DNA from: MR-S7 sp000400995 | Lineage (GTDB): Bacteria; Pseudomonadota; Gammaproteobacteria; Burkholderiales; Burkholderiaceae_C | Length of the DNA: 64,000 nucleotides | Assembly: GCF_045291395.1 (NCBI RefSeq) | Contig: NZ_CP152342.1 | Coordinates: forward strand, 3,038,001-3,102,000 | Reading direction: 5' to 3' | The notes under the pieces: generated by a model | Told to the model about the DNA's origin: nothing | Database searches by the model: none | Seen by the model: only the letters and a program-made list of their open reading frames with translations | Translations under genes and position numbers: made by a program | Shown: piece by piece, positions 45,521 to 53,922 of the stretch | How positions within the stretch are numbered: the stretch's first letter is position 1 | Layout: the number at the start of each line of letters is the position of its first letter

Positions 45521-46713
45521 ACCCCGACACGCATCCCCCCGAAGCTGCGCCCCTTCTGGCCGCGCTGCGCGCCTTCGCACAGGCTGAGGTCGCACCCATT
45601 GCGGCCACACCGCAGTGGGCCGGCCGGGCCATCCGCGCGGCCTGCGCGCGGGGCCTGGCGGGCATCGAGATCCCGAAGGCCCTGGGCGGCCACGGCCTGC
45701 CCTACCCCGTGCGCGCGGCGGCAGCCGAGGCGCTGGCGCGCGTGGATTTCGCGTTCGCCTTCGCCTTCATCAATCACCACAACGCCATCCTGCGCATCGC
45801 CGAGAGCGGCAGCGCCGAGGCGCGCGAGCGCTACGTGCCCGCCATGCTGCGCGGCGATCTGATCGGCTGCACCGCCATGTCGGAAGACGGCGCGGGCAGC
45901 GACTTCACCGCCATCGGCATGGCCGCGCGCCGCGTGGAAGGCGGCTGGCGGCTCACGGGCGGCAAGCAGTGGATCGGCAACGCCGTGGGGGCCGAGGTGG
46001 CGCTGGTCTTCGCGCAGACCGACGCGCAGCTCGGGCCCGCGGGCATCGCCTGCTTCATCGTGCGGCTGGACACGCCCGAGTGCCGCCGCGTGGCGGATCA
46101 GCCTTTGGATGGCCTCACGCTCGCCGGCATCGGCGGCTTCGAACTCACGGACAGCTTCGTGCCCGACAGCGACGTGCTCTACCCGCCCGGCCAGGGCTTC
46201 AAGCAGGCGATGGCGGGCGTGAACAAGGCGCGCGTGCACATCGCCGCCATGGCCTGCGGCCTGCTGCACAGCGCGCTGGCGCAGGCCACGGCCTATAGCG
46301 CGTCGCGCATGGTGGCGGGCCAGCCGGTGTTCAACCAGCAGGGGCTGCGCTGGTCGCTGGTGGATGTGTCGGTCACGCACGACGTGCTGCAACTGCTCAC
46401 CCAGCGCGCCGCAGCGCTCATCGAGGCACAGGGCGACGCGGCCGTGGAAGCCGCCGCTACCGCCAAGCTCTACGCGGGCAACGAGTGCCTGGCCGCCATA
46501 GCGCAGTGCGTGCAGGCGCTGGGCGCGCGCGGCATGGCCGAGGGCCAGGGCCTCACGCGCCGGCTGCTCGCGGCCAAGGCGCTGTGCCTGGCCGACGGCT
46601 CCAACGAGGTCATGCGTGAGCGCCTGGGCGCCTCGCTGGTGCGCCGCTATGCGCGCGACTGGCGCGACGGCCCTACCGCGTTCCCCGCCACTTCTCCCAC
46701 CAACGCAAGCGCC
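45517..46713 (+). CDS. Acyl-CoA dehydrogenase (reads on in frame into the reductase)
   Basis: About 390-399 residues. Blocks: GIEIPKALGGHGLPYPVRAAAAEALARVDFAFAF, CTAMSEDGAGSDFTAIGMAARR (FAD/substrate site), GGKQWIGNAVGAEVALVFA, RVHIAAMACGLLHSALAQA and CLADGSNEVMRERLGASLVRR, where the Glu is the probable catalytic base. It oxidises an acyl-CoA with FAD. There is no stop codon before the next gene: after RDGPTAFPATSPTNASA the frame continues into MFPALYLTRAEGG, so the ORF would make a fused dehydrogenase-reductase. Either a natural fusion or an error; I split at ATG 46714. Confidence 0.85.
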
Positions 46714-47699
46714 ATGTTCCCTGCCCTGTATCTAACCCGCGCCGAAGGCGGCGCCACCCACGCCGAGCTGCGCCAGCTCGCCATCGGCGACCTGCCCGAA
46801 GGCGAAGTGCTGGTACGCGTGAGCCACTCCACGCTCAACTACAAGGACGCGCTCGCCATCACCGGCCAATCGCCCGTGGTGCGCAGCTTCCCCATGGTGC
46901 CCGGCATCGACTTCGCGGGCACGGTGGAGCGCAGCGGCGATGCGCGCTTCGCGCCCGGCGACGCGGTGGTGCTCAACGGCTGGGGCACGGGCGAGACGCG
47001 CTGGGGGGCCTGGCCGGCTACGCCACCACGCGCGCCGACTGGCTGGTGCCGCTGCCCGCGGGCATGACGGTGCAGCAGGCCATGTCCATCGGCACGGCGG
47101 GCTACACCGCCATGCTCTGCGTGATGGCGCTGGAGCGCCACGGCGTGCAGCCCGATGCGGGGCCGGTGCTGGTCACGGGCGCCAACGGCGGCGTGGGCAG
47201 CATCGCCATCGCGCTGCTTTCGCGGCTGGGCTACACGGTGACGGCCTCCACCGGCCGGCCCGAGGAGGCGCAGCACCTGCGCGCGCTGGGCGCGAGCGGC
47301 ATCGTGGACCGCGCCGCGCTCTCCGGCCCCGGCAAACCGCTGCAGAAGGAGAACTGGGCCGCCGCCATCGACGCCGTGGGCAGCCACACGCTGGCCAACG
47401 TGCTCGCCAGCACGCGCTACGGCGGCGTGGTGGCCGCCTGCGGGCTGGCCCAGGGCATGGACCTGCCCGCCACCGTGGCGCCCTTCATCCTGCGCGGCGT
47501 GACGCTGGCGGGGGTGGACAGCGTCTACGCCCCTTTGGCGCGCCGCCGCGCCGCGTGGCAGCGCCTGGCCGCCGAGCTGCCGCCCGAGGTGATCGAACGC
47601 AACACCCGCGTGGTCGGCCTGGCCGACGCGCTGGCCCTCGCGCCCGACCTGCTCGCGGGCCGCGTGCGCGGGCGCGTGGTGGTGGACGTGAACCGCTGA
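46714..47699 (+). pseudogene. AcuI-like acryloyl-CoA/enoyl-CoA reductase (MDR family), frameshift in G-run near 47009
   Basis: About 328 residues when repaired. N-terminal part: VSHSTLNYKDALAITGQ, VPGIDFAGTVERSGD, DAVVLNGWGTGETRWG. Here a run of six G (47004-47009) shifts the frame; a seventh G gives WGGLAGYATTRADWLVPLPAG, continuous with the second part (TVQQAMSIGTAGYTAML, NADPH site VLVTGANGGVGSIAIALL, GGVVAACGLAQGMDLPATVAPFILRGVTLAGVDSV), which is open to 47699. This is the YhdH/AcuI group that reduces acryloyl-CoA with NADPH. No Shine-Dalgarno precedes ATG 46714, consistent with translation from the upstream gene. Confidence 0.82.
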
Positions 47700-47712
47700 C
47701 CACCGCGCAGAA

Positions 47713-47810
47713 ACCATAGCTGCCTGCGCTTACCACACAAGGGTTTCCACATGGGAACCCCAGAAAACCCTTTGCCAACAAGCGCGACCAGCTCACTTTT
47801 TCATAACACC
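47713..47810. repeat. Interspersed palindromic repeat, copy 15, split by a hairpin insertion
   Basis: CATAGCTGCCTGCGCTTACC on the left and AACAAGCGCGACCAGCTC, TTTTTCATAAC on the right are separated by ~40 bp instead of the normal 4-6. The insert is itself palindromic: AAGGGTTT-N6-GGGAACCC-N3-AAAACCCTT. Confidence 0.75.
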
Positions 47811-47824
47811 AGGAGACGACAACC

Positions 47825-48790
47825 ATGCAACGAAAGACCTTCACCCGCTCGCTGCTCGCCTGCGCCATCGCCGGCATCGCCCTCGGCGCCCAGGCGCAGG
47901 GCTATCCCACCAAGCCCGTGCGGCTCATCGTGCCCTTCCCGCCCGGCGGCTCGGTGGACTACGTGGCGCGCACCATCTCGCAGAAGTTCTCGGAGTACAT
48001 GGGCCAGAACGTCATCGTGGACAACAAGGGCGGCGCCTCGGGCACCATCGGCACCTACGAGGCCGCGCGCGCCGCGCCCGACGGCTACACGCTGCTGCTG
48101 GTGTTCGACTCGCACGCGGTCAACGCCAGCCTCTACGACATCAAGTACGACACCTTCAAGTCCTTCGACTACGTGAGCCTGATCGGCACCATGCCGATGG
48201 CGCTGGTCACCTCCAAGAAATCGGGCCTCACCTCGCTGCAGGCCGTGATCGACGCCGCCAAGGCCGAGCCCGGCAAGATCAACTACGGCTCCTCCGGTGT
48301 GGGCGGCTCCAACCACCTGCAGCCCGTGGCCTTCGCGCGGCAGGCGGGCGTCAAGCTCACGCACGTGCCCTACCGCGGCGGCGGCCCGATGATCACCGCG
48401 ATGCTCGGCGGCGAGGTGGACATGATCATCGGCAGCCTGCCCACCGTGATCCAGTACGCCAAGACCGGCCAGGCCAACGTGGTCGCCATCGGCAGCCCCG
48501 AGCGACTGCCCCAGCTGCCCGACGTGCCCACCATCGGCTCGGCTGTGCCGGGCTACGTGGCCCAGTCCTGGATCGGCATGATGGTGCCCAAGGGCGTGCC
48601 CGCGCCCGTCTTCGACCACGTGCAGACCGCGCTGCGCAAGACCCTGGCCGACCCGGCCGTTAAGACCAAGATGGAGGGCGACGGCTTCCAGATCGTCAAC
48701 AGCAGCCCGGCCGAGTTCGAGGACCGCGTGCGCCGCGAATCCACACGCTGGGCCGAGATCATCAAGGCCGAGAACATCAAGGTGGACTGA
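47825..48790 (+). CDS. Bug-family tripartite tricarboxylate transporter substrate-binding protein
   Basis: 321 residues. Signal peptide MQRKTFTRSLLACAIAGIAL..., then QGYPTKPVRLIVPFPPGGSVDYVAR, the universal Bug N-terminus, NVIVDNKGGASGTIG, YGSSGVGGSNHLQPVAF, HVPYRGGGPMITAMLGGEVDMI. A periplasmic receptor for a carboxylate. The partner TctA/TctB membrane genes are not nearby, which is common for Bug proteins in this family of bacteria. AGGAGA ribosome site. It follows the CoA-transferase/dehydrogenase/reductase genes, so its ligand may be the substrate of that pathway (inferred). A terminator follows. Confidence 0.94.
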   Translation: MQRKTFTRSLLACAIAGIALGAQAQGYPTKPVRLIVPFPPGGSVDYVARTISQKFSEYMGQNVIVDNKGGASGTIGTYEAARAAPDGYTLLLVFDSHAVNASLYDIKYDTFKSFDYVSLIGTMPMALVTSKKSGLTSLQAVIDAAKAEPGKINYGSSGVGGSNHLQPVAFARQAGVKLTHVPYRGGGPMITAMLGGEVDMIIGSLPTVIQYAKTGQANVVAIGSPERLPQLPDVPTIGSAVPGYVAQSWIGMMVPKGVPAPVFDHVQTALRKTLADPAVKTKMEGDGFQIVNSSPAEFEDRVRRESTRWAEIIKAENIKVD

Positions 48791-48809
48791 CCGCCTGCGC
48801 TCCCTTCCC

Positions 48810-48833
48810 ACGGCCCGGCAACGGGCCGTTTTC
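48810..48833 (+). terminator. Terminator of the Bug receptor gene
   Basis: ACGGCCCG-GCAA-CGGGCCGT stem followed by TTTTCC, 20 bp after the stop. Confidence 0.9.
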
Positions 48834-48909
48834 CTTGGGGCTTGAAATTTCGATTAGCACAATCGATTATGAATAGTAAAATTCCCCCATTCCCCCCAAG
48901 GAGACAGCC

Positions 48910-49512
48910 ATGCACACCGACCTGCCCCCGCCCGCCGCCATCCAGCAACTGCACCACTACGCCTACAAAGCCCGCGACGCCGAGGAAACGCGCCACTTCT
49001 ACGAGGACATCCTGGGCCTGCCGCTCTACCACATCATCCAGAGCGACTACGTGCCCAGCACGGGCGAGTACTGCCCCTACACGCACTTCTTCTTCCGCCT
49101 GCAGGACGGCTCGTTCATCGCCTTCTTCGACCTGGGCGACGACGTGAAGCCCGAGCCCTCGCCCAACACGCCGCTGTGGGTGAACCACATCGCCTTCCGC
49201 GTGAACACGGTGCAGGAGCTGGAGAACACCAAGAAGCGCCTGGAAGCCCATGGCGTCGAGGTGCTGGGAGTGACCGACCACCACATCTTCAAGAGCATCT
49301 ATTTCTTCGACCCCAACGGCATCCGGCTGGAACTGTCGGCGCAACTGGCCGACGCGGCGCAGATGGCCAAGGACAGCACCGTGGCCCACGCCCGCCTGGC
49401 CGAATGGACGGCGCGCAAGGAACAGTGGCGCCGCGAGCGCGCCGAGGGCAAGCAGGCCGCGCCACTCAAGCCGCAGCAGAACGACCGGCCGGAGTTCGTG
49501 AAAGAAAACTGA
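48910..49512 (+). CDS. VOC-superfamily metalloenzyme (glyoxalase/extradiol dioxygenase fold)
   Basis: 200 residues with AAGGAGA ribosome site. Two beta-alpha-beta-beta-beta units: LHHYAYKARDAEETRHFYEDILGLPLYH, then LWVNHIAFRVNTVQELENTKKRLEAHGVEV and SIYFFDPNGIRLELSA. The conserved His near residue 16 and His in VNHIAF plus Glu in IRLELS are the expected metal ligands. A charged C-terminal tail (KEQWRRERAEGKQAAPLKP) extends beyond the fold. The reaction is unknown; position next to a CoA-ester pathway suggests a role in degradation of a small or aromatic compound. An AT-rich spacer with its own possible promoter precedes it. Confidence 0.85.
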   Translation: MHTDLPPPAAIQQLHHYAYKARDAEETRHFYEDILGLPLYHIIQSDYVPSTGEYCPYTHFFFRLQDGSFIAFFDLGDDVKPEPSPNTPLWVNHIAFRVNTVQELENTKKRLEAHGVEVLGVTDHHIFKSIYFFDPNGIRLELSAQLADAAQMAKDSTVAHARLAEWTARKEQWRRERAEGKQAAPLKPQQNDRPEFVKEN

Positions 49513-49515
49513 AAC

Positions 49516-50331
49516 CTATTGGGGCCGCAGATAGACGAAGCGCAGCCCCGCCATCTGCTGCACGTACGCGGGCTGGAAATCCAGCGTCGCATAGCGCGGA
49601 TGGCGGATCGCCACGCGGCTCGCATCCTCCAGCAACCGCACCGCCTGCCGGTCGCTGTGCGTCCAGGTCCAGGCCACGCGTTGGCTGCCAGGCATTGCCA
49701 CCGGCACGCCCAGGAAGGGCGAGTTCAACAGGCGCCCCGCGCCGCGCAGGCCGATGTGTCGCAACAGGCGCCAAAGCGCCGCCAAGGATGGCCGACCCGC
49801 GCCCTGCACTACCCCTTCGGCCGCCAGCGCGCCGCCAGGCTCTTCGAAACGGAACGACCAGCACCCATCGTCCTGCCGCACACGGCTCTCCGCCGCGCAG
49901 GCATTCAGTCCCAGGTGCTCCGCGTTGTAGCGCGCCACCTGCGGCATGTCGTTCCACAGCGCCACGCAGGCCATGCGCACCTCGGGCTGCGCGAGCAGCG
50001 CACGGTGGATGGCGAATGGGTGGGCTTCCACCGGAGGCAGCGGCCGGGCGCTGGCGAACAGCGACAGCTGCAGCTCGCGGTGCGGCCCCAGGCTGGCATC
50101 GGTGAAATCGCCCACCCACAGCGCCATCAGCGCGCGGCCCTGCGTGTCCCGCAGCGGCGCCCAGCCCTCGCCCAGCAAGGCCGCGGCGGCGCCCGCGCAG
50201 GCCGTGCCACCCAGCATCAGCAGCGTGCCGTCGTACACGTGGTAGGGCGTGGGCAACATGCGCCCATCCACGGCGACACTGCCGTCGATGGGAAAGCGCT
50301 GGAACAGCGCGTGCTGGCTGCGACCCGTCAC
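49516..50331 (-). CDS. Conserved hypothetical protein (possible acetoacetate-decarboxylase-like fold)
   Basis: About 271 residues from GTG 50331, which lies 2 nt after the stop of the deiminase gene (coupled translation). A longer frame to 50424 exists but overlaps that gene entirely. Segments FPIDGSVAVDGRMLPTPYHVYDG, LMALWVGDFTDASLGPHRELQLSLF and WSFRFEEPGGALAAEGVVQGAG recall acetoacetate-decarboxylase-like proteins, where a Lys forms the Schiff base; I cannot identify such a Lys here. No signal peptide or membrane segment. I do not assign a reaction. Confidence 0.6.
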   Translation of the reverse strand: MTGRSQHALFQRFPIDGSVAVDGRMLPTPYHVYDGTLLMLGGTACAGAAAALLGEGWAPLRDTQGRALMALWVGDFTDASLGPHRELQLSLFASARPLPPVEAHPFAIHRALLAQPEVRMACVALWNDMPQVARYNAEHLGLNACAAESRVRQDDGCWSFRFEEPGGALAAEGVVQGAGRPSLAALWRLLRHIGLRGAGRLLNSPFLGVPVAMPGSQRVAWTWTHSDRQAVRLLEDASRVAIRHPRYATLDFQPAYVQQMAGLRFVYLRPQ

Positions 50332-50332
50332 G

Positions 50333-51721
50333 TCACACCAACGAAGCGCGCGGGATCTGCTGCGTGATGCAGTGCATGCCCCCGCCGCCGGCCAGCACCG
50401 CATCCACGCCGATCTGCACCACACGCCGGCCCGGATACTGCGCCTGGATGATCTTGGCGAATGCCGCGTCCTTCTCGATCAGTCCCGCGTCACGGCCCGG
50501 CCGGTAGAAGCGCGGCACCAGCACCACGCCGTCGGCCACCACGTAGTTCATGTAGCTCGCGGGCAGCAGGTAGTTCACCGGCTCCTGGTTGGCGAAACGC
50601 TCCGCGCCCTTCAGGCGGTGCGTGGGGTGCTGGTTCATGTCTTCGATCATCCACCACGCCTCGTCGTCGGGCGTGAGCTGGATGACGATGGGGCCGGGCT
50701 CCGGCACGCGCACCAGGCGCAAGGGCCGCCCGTCCTGGTCCGTCGCCGCGCTCAGGATCGCATACGCCTCTTGCAGTACGTCGTGGGCGATCTGTGTCAC
50801 CGTGTCGCCTGCCACCACGGCGGCGGCCAGTTCGGCATCCGTCACCTCGGGCAGCAGCAGCGTGCGCTCGTCCACCCAGGCCACCATCTCGTCGATGTGC
50901 GTCACGCCCACGTTGTAGGCCCATTCGCCGCCGGGCATTTCGTAGGGCGTCTGCATCACCGTGTGCGCGTCGGTGGGCATGTTGCGCTTCAGGAAGATCA
51001 CCTTGGTCACGCCGAACACGCGCTTCAACTCCGCTTCGATCTGCGCCGCCGTCCAGCCTTGGTTGCGGCCCAGCAGGCCCACGCCCTCGGTGCCGTCGCC
51101 CAGCACGGCGATCACCGTGCCCCGGCCGTTGAAGTGCAGGTTGCCGCCTTCGCACACCAGGGGCGAGCGCAGGCTTTCGGCGCCGAACGCCTGCGCCACG
51201 CGCACGGCCAGGTCGTTGTCGTGGTTGTAGGCGTCGTTCGTGTAGGGGCCGCTGAAGGCGTTGTAGCCATAGCCGTCGAAGTCGAAATCCACCACGCGCA
51301 GGTGGCCGCACCCGTCGGTCAGGAAGACGCCGCCGTAGTCGCGTATCCACAGTTCGGCGTGGTCCACCACCTTGAACTCCACGCGCTCGGCGATGTCCTC
51401 GGCTGCCATGCTCTGCGCCATCAGCGCCTGGCGCATGCGCTCGCGGTCCGCGTCGCCGTTGACGAGGTAGACCACCGGCGTGGTCTGCGCCAGCGCGGCG
51501 ATCATCGTGGCCTGCACCTCCAGCGTGGACCAGCCGTGCTTGTAGTCGAAGTCCATGCTGGCCAGCATCACGGCCCGCTGCGGCTCGGTCTCGGCGGGCA
51601 TGCGCCAGACGGGGGCGCCTTCGCCGGGGCCATCGCTGCCACCACCACAGGCCGCCAATGCGGCGGACGCCGCGGCGCCCAGCAGCAGGCTGCGGCGTCG
51701 CAAAACGGGAAATCGGGACAT
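50333..51721 (-). CDS. Exported agmatine/peptidyl-arginine deiminase family protein (Tat-like lipoprotein signal)
   Basis: 462 residues from ATG 51721. The N-terminus MSRFPVLRRRSLLLGAAAS...LAACGGGS combines a twin-arginine motif and a lipobox, so it is exported folded and lipid-anchored. The PPAD/AguA fold is shown by MPAETEPQRAVMLA, WIRDYGGVFLTDG (Asp), VCEGGNLHFNGRG (Glu/His), YNVGVTHIDEMVAWVD (His) and the C-terminal active-site Cys in GGGGMHCITQQIPR. Such enzymes deiminate agmatine or protein arginine to carbamoyl derivatives. Which substrate is used outside the cytoplasm is unclear. Confidence 0.88.
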   Translation of the reverse strand: MSRFPVLRRRSLLLGAAASAALAACGGGSDGPGEGAPVWRMPAETEPQRAVMLASMDFDYKHGWSTLEVQATMIAALAQTTPVVYLVNGDADRERMRQALMAQSMAAEDIAERVEFKVVDHAELWIRDYGGVFLTDGCGHLRVVDFDFDGYGYNAFSGPYTNDAYNHDNDLAVRVAQAFGAESLRSPLVCEGGNLHFNGRGTVIAVLGDGTEGVGLLGRNQGWTAAQIEAELKRVFGVTKVIFLKRNMPTDAHTVMQTPYEMPGGEWAYNVGVTHIDEMVAWVDERTLLLPEVTDAELAAAVVAGDTVTQIAHDVLQEAYAILSAATDQDGRPLRLVRVPEPGPIVIQLTPDDEAWWMIEDMNQHPTHRLKGAERFANQEPVNYLLPASYMNYVVADGVVLVPRFYRPGRDAGLIEKDAAFAKIIQAQYPGRRVVQIGVDAVLAGGGGMHCITQQIPRASLV

Positions 51722-51747
51722 GGGAGTCTCCTTCAAAAAATAAAGAT

Positions 51748-51796
51748 AAAAAAAGCCTCCAACACCCACCAGGCAAGCGCTGGAAGCTATCAAAGC
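51748..51796. repeat. Interspersed palindromic repeat, copy 16
   Basis: AAAAAAGCCTCCAACACCC, AGGCAAGCGCTGGAAGCTATC, AAAG. The left arm has decayed. It lies upstream of the deiminase gene and after the adhesin terminator. Confidence 0.72.
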
Positions 51797-51821
51797 AGGA
51801 GTGGCGATGCCCCTGCGTTCC

Positions 51822-51852
51822 CAAAAACCCGCTCACCGACGGGCAGCGGGCT
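51822..51852 (-). terminator. Terminator of the trimeric autotransporter gene
   Basis: AGCCCGCTGCCC-GTCGG-TGAGCGGGTTTTTGG on the minus strand; hairpin starts directly at the stop codon. Confidence 0.75.
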
Positions 51853-53514
51853 TCACCATGACCAGTTCGCCCCCGCGGAAGCGCCCGCACCCGCGCGCCG
51901 CGCGGCCGAGAACTTCACGTTGATCACCGCCGACTTGCCCAGCACCGGCGCACGCGCGAACATGCCCAGCGCCATCGCCTGCGAGCCCTTGTAGGCGCCC
52001 ACCGCCAGGGCCACCTGCCTGTCGCCGCCTGTGGGGTTGAACAGCAGGCTGGACGCGGCCATCGCCATCGCGCCCACGCCTTCCACCTTCTTGTCCAGGC
52101 GGTCGATGCGCCCGCCCAGCTCCTGGCGCAGGCCGTCCACCTGCTGGTCGGTATAGGCATTGGCCTGGTCGCGGGCGCCGTCCGCCGCGCCCTGCACGTA
52201 GTCGGTGGTCGCCGCATTGATGCTGGTGATGCGCTGGTCGGTGTAGTGCTGGGCGCTGGCCAGCGTGGTCGCATCGCCTGCGTCCGCAATGGCCTGCGCC
52301 TGGGCGGCGTCGATGCCGCTGCCGCCATTGCCGCCGCCGTTGCCAGGCACCCCTTGAGGGCCCTGCGGTCCTTGCGGTCCGGGAGGCCCCGGAGGGCCGG
52401 GCGGCCCCTGCACGCCACCACCGCCGCCGCCGCCATTGCCCAGCGCCGTCAGACGCTCGTCCACCGCATCGAAGGCCGCGCCCACGTTGGTGTAGGCCGC
52501 ACCCTGGATGGTGTAAGTGGGCGCCGTCAGCGTGCCGCCCGTGTAGCCGGCGCCGCCGCCCAGGGCCAGGCTCAGAGCATGCACCTGGCTCAGGTTCACG
52601 GCGTCGCTCATCTGCGTGGCGGCGCCCAGATGGACGATCTGCCGCTCCTGGCCCGCGGCGCCCACCGACACGGTGGCGGCCCGGTCATTGCGCGCCCCGC
52701 TGCCGATGGCCACGCTGTCCTGCGCCGTGGCCCGGCTGTCGTAGCCGATGGCGGTGCTGCGCGCGGCCGTGGCCTGGTTGTTGGTGCCCAGCGCGGTGGC
52801 GTTGGCGCTGCCAGCGGTGTTGCCGATGCCGAAGGCGGCGGCGCTTTGCGCGGTGGCGCGGTTGCTGTCGCCCACGGCCGTGGCCTGCTGGGCCGTCGCG
52901 TGGTTGTTGGTGCCGGCGGCCAGGCTGCGCACGGCGCTGGCCTCGTTGCTGCGGCCCAGGGCCGTGGCGTTGGTGGCGCTGGCGGTGTTGCTGCGGCCCA
53001 CGGCGGTGCTGGCGTCACCGCTGGCAACGTTGGTCCAGCCCAGGGCGGTGCCGTGGGCGCCTTCGGCCCGGTTGTCGGTGCCCACGGCGGTGCTGGCCTC
53101 GCCGTCCGAGTGGTTGCCCCGGCCCAGCGCGGTGCTGTAGTCGCCGTTGGCCACGCTGCGGTTGCCGACGGCGGTGCTGGCGATGCCGTGGGCCTCGTTC
53201 AAGGTGCCCAGGGCCATGCCCTGCACGCCATTGGCAACATTGCGGTTGCCCGCCGCGAACCCGTACTCGCCCTGCACCTCGTTATCCAGGCCCACGGCCA
53301 CGCTGCCGCGCTCGCCCGAATAGTTGCCCCGCCCGGCGCCCAGCGTGCCGTTGTGGCAGGTGGTGTTGGCGGTGCCCACCTGGACGCCCTGGTGGGTGGA
53401 AACCACGGGTACCGGCACGCCGTTGATGATGCAAGGCGCGTCCTGCGCCCAGACTGCGGCCGGCGACGCCGCCAGCGCGGCCGCGGCCCAGGCGATGCGT
53501 TGGTGTTTGAACAT
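51853..53514 (-). CDS. YadA-like trimeric autotransporter adhesin with collagen-like segment
   Basis: 553 residues. Signal peptide 1-24 (AAVWAQ). Residues ~65-300 are a left-handed beta-roll head of YadA type: fourteen-residue repeats such as STAVGTDNRAEGAHGTALG. A neck/connector (ATQMSDAVNLSQVHAL) is followed by a short stalk, a Gly run, a collagen-like GPP/GPQ segment (PPGPPGPPGPQGPQGPQG), coiled coil (DQQVDGLRQELGGRIDRLDKKVEG) and the C-terminal YadA anchor of four strands (VALAVGAYKGSQAMALGMF, VINVKFSA...ANWSW) ending in aromatic Trp. Forms a homotrimer in the outer membrane. Its promoter region has the 21-bp tandem AraC-type sites at 53575-53613. Confidence 0.92.
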   Translation of the reverse strand: MFKHQRIAWAAAALAASPAAVWAQDAPCIINGVPVPVVSTHQGVQVGTANTTCHNGTLGAGRGNYSGERGSVAVGLDNEVQGEYGFAAGNRNVANGVQGMALGTLNEAHGIASTAVGNRSVANGDYSTALGRGNHSDGEASTAVGTDNRAEGAHGTALGWTNVASGDASTAVGRSNTASATNATALGRSNEASAVRSLAAGTNNHATAQQATAVGDSNRATAQSAAAFGIGNTAGSANATALGTNNQATAARSTAIGYDSRATAQDSVAIGSGARNDRAATVSVGAAGQERQIVHLGAATQMSDAVNLSQVHALSLALGGGAGYTGGTLTAPTYTIQGAAYTNVGAAFDAVDERLTALGNGGGGGGGVQGPPGPPGPPGPQGPQGPQGVPGNGGGNGGSGIDAAQAQAIADAGDATTLASAQHYTDQRITSINAATTDYVQGAADGARDQANAYTDQQVDGLRQELGGRIDRLDKKVEGVGAMAMAASSLLFNPTGGDRQVALAVGAYKGSQAMALGMFARAPVLGKSAVINVKFSAARRAGAGASAGANWSW

Positions 53515-53547
53515 GGAAATGTGTCCCTCGTCCTGATGATGAAGAGG

Positions 53548-53613
53548 GCGATTTTTCGCAAGCGGCCCCTCGGCGTCTTGGCGCCAAGCGACGCAGGCTT
53601 TGCAAAAAACGAC
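53548..53613 (-). promoter_or_regulatory. AraC-type promoter module A (adhesin): two 21-bp tandem units plus conserved box
   Basis: Plus-strand coordinates: box GCGATTTTTCGCAAGCG at 53548-53564, and units starting at 53577 (CTTGGCGCCAAGCGAC) and 53598 (CTTTGC...CGAC), 21 bp apart. The box-to-unit start distance is 29 bp, identical in modules B and D. It sits 34-99 bp before the adhesin start codon. Confidence 0.72.
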
Positions 53614-53650
53614 GCGCTGCGCATGAGGCACCGGCCTGGGCACCAGACGC

Positions 53651-53680
53651 GAAAAAGCCCGCAGTTCAAGTGGCGGGCTT
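53651..53680 (-). terminator. Terminator downstream of the small membrane protein gene
   Basis: On the minus strand AAGCCCGCCACT-TGAA-CTGCGGGCTTTTTC: stem, loop and T-run. It ends the transcript of the beta-helix protein gene and the coupled small gene. Confidence 0.8.
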
Positions 53681-53727
53681 GGCGTTTCGTTGGCGCTTCT
53701 GGCTGGTGCAAGCGCACGGCACCGGCC

Positions 53728-53922
53728 TCATGCCATCCACCACCCCGCCACGCACGCCGCCACCGCCCCCAGCGGCCCCCACACGAACGCGCCCGCCATG
53801 GCGGCCTCCACGGCGCGGTCGTGCGTGCTGGACGACAGCAGCACGGTGAGGCAATACCCCGCCACCGCCGCGATGAGATAGCCGCCGATGGCGCGCAGCG
53901 CCGCGACCACGGGCGGTTTCAT
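53728..53922 (-). CDS. Small membrane protein coupled to the beta-helix surface protein
   Basis: 64 residues from ATG 53922, which overlaps the stop codon of the surface-protein gene (ATGA). Two hydrophobic helices: ALRAIGGYLIAAVAGYCLTVLL and EAAMAGAFVWGPLGAVAACVAGWWM, with a short SSSTHDRAV loop. The layout is reminiscent of DUF3649-type iron-uptake membrane proteins, but the match is loose. Function unknown; the coupling suggests it works with the surface protein. Confidence 0.6.
   Translation of the reverse strand: MKPPVVAALRAIGGYLIAAVAGYCLTVLLSSSTHDRAVEAAMAGAFVWGPLGAVAACVAGWWMA

Noticed and set aside
53666..53918. C-terminal part of the 859-aa frame of the beta-helix gene (Trp/Cys/Arg-rich)
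   Set aside because: The sorting tail PIPTLGHAG lies in the neighbouring frame, so this end results from the frameshift at 54053-54056.
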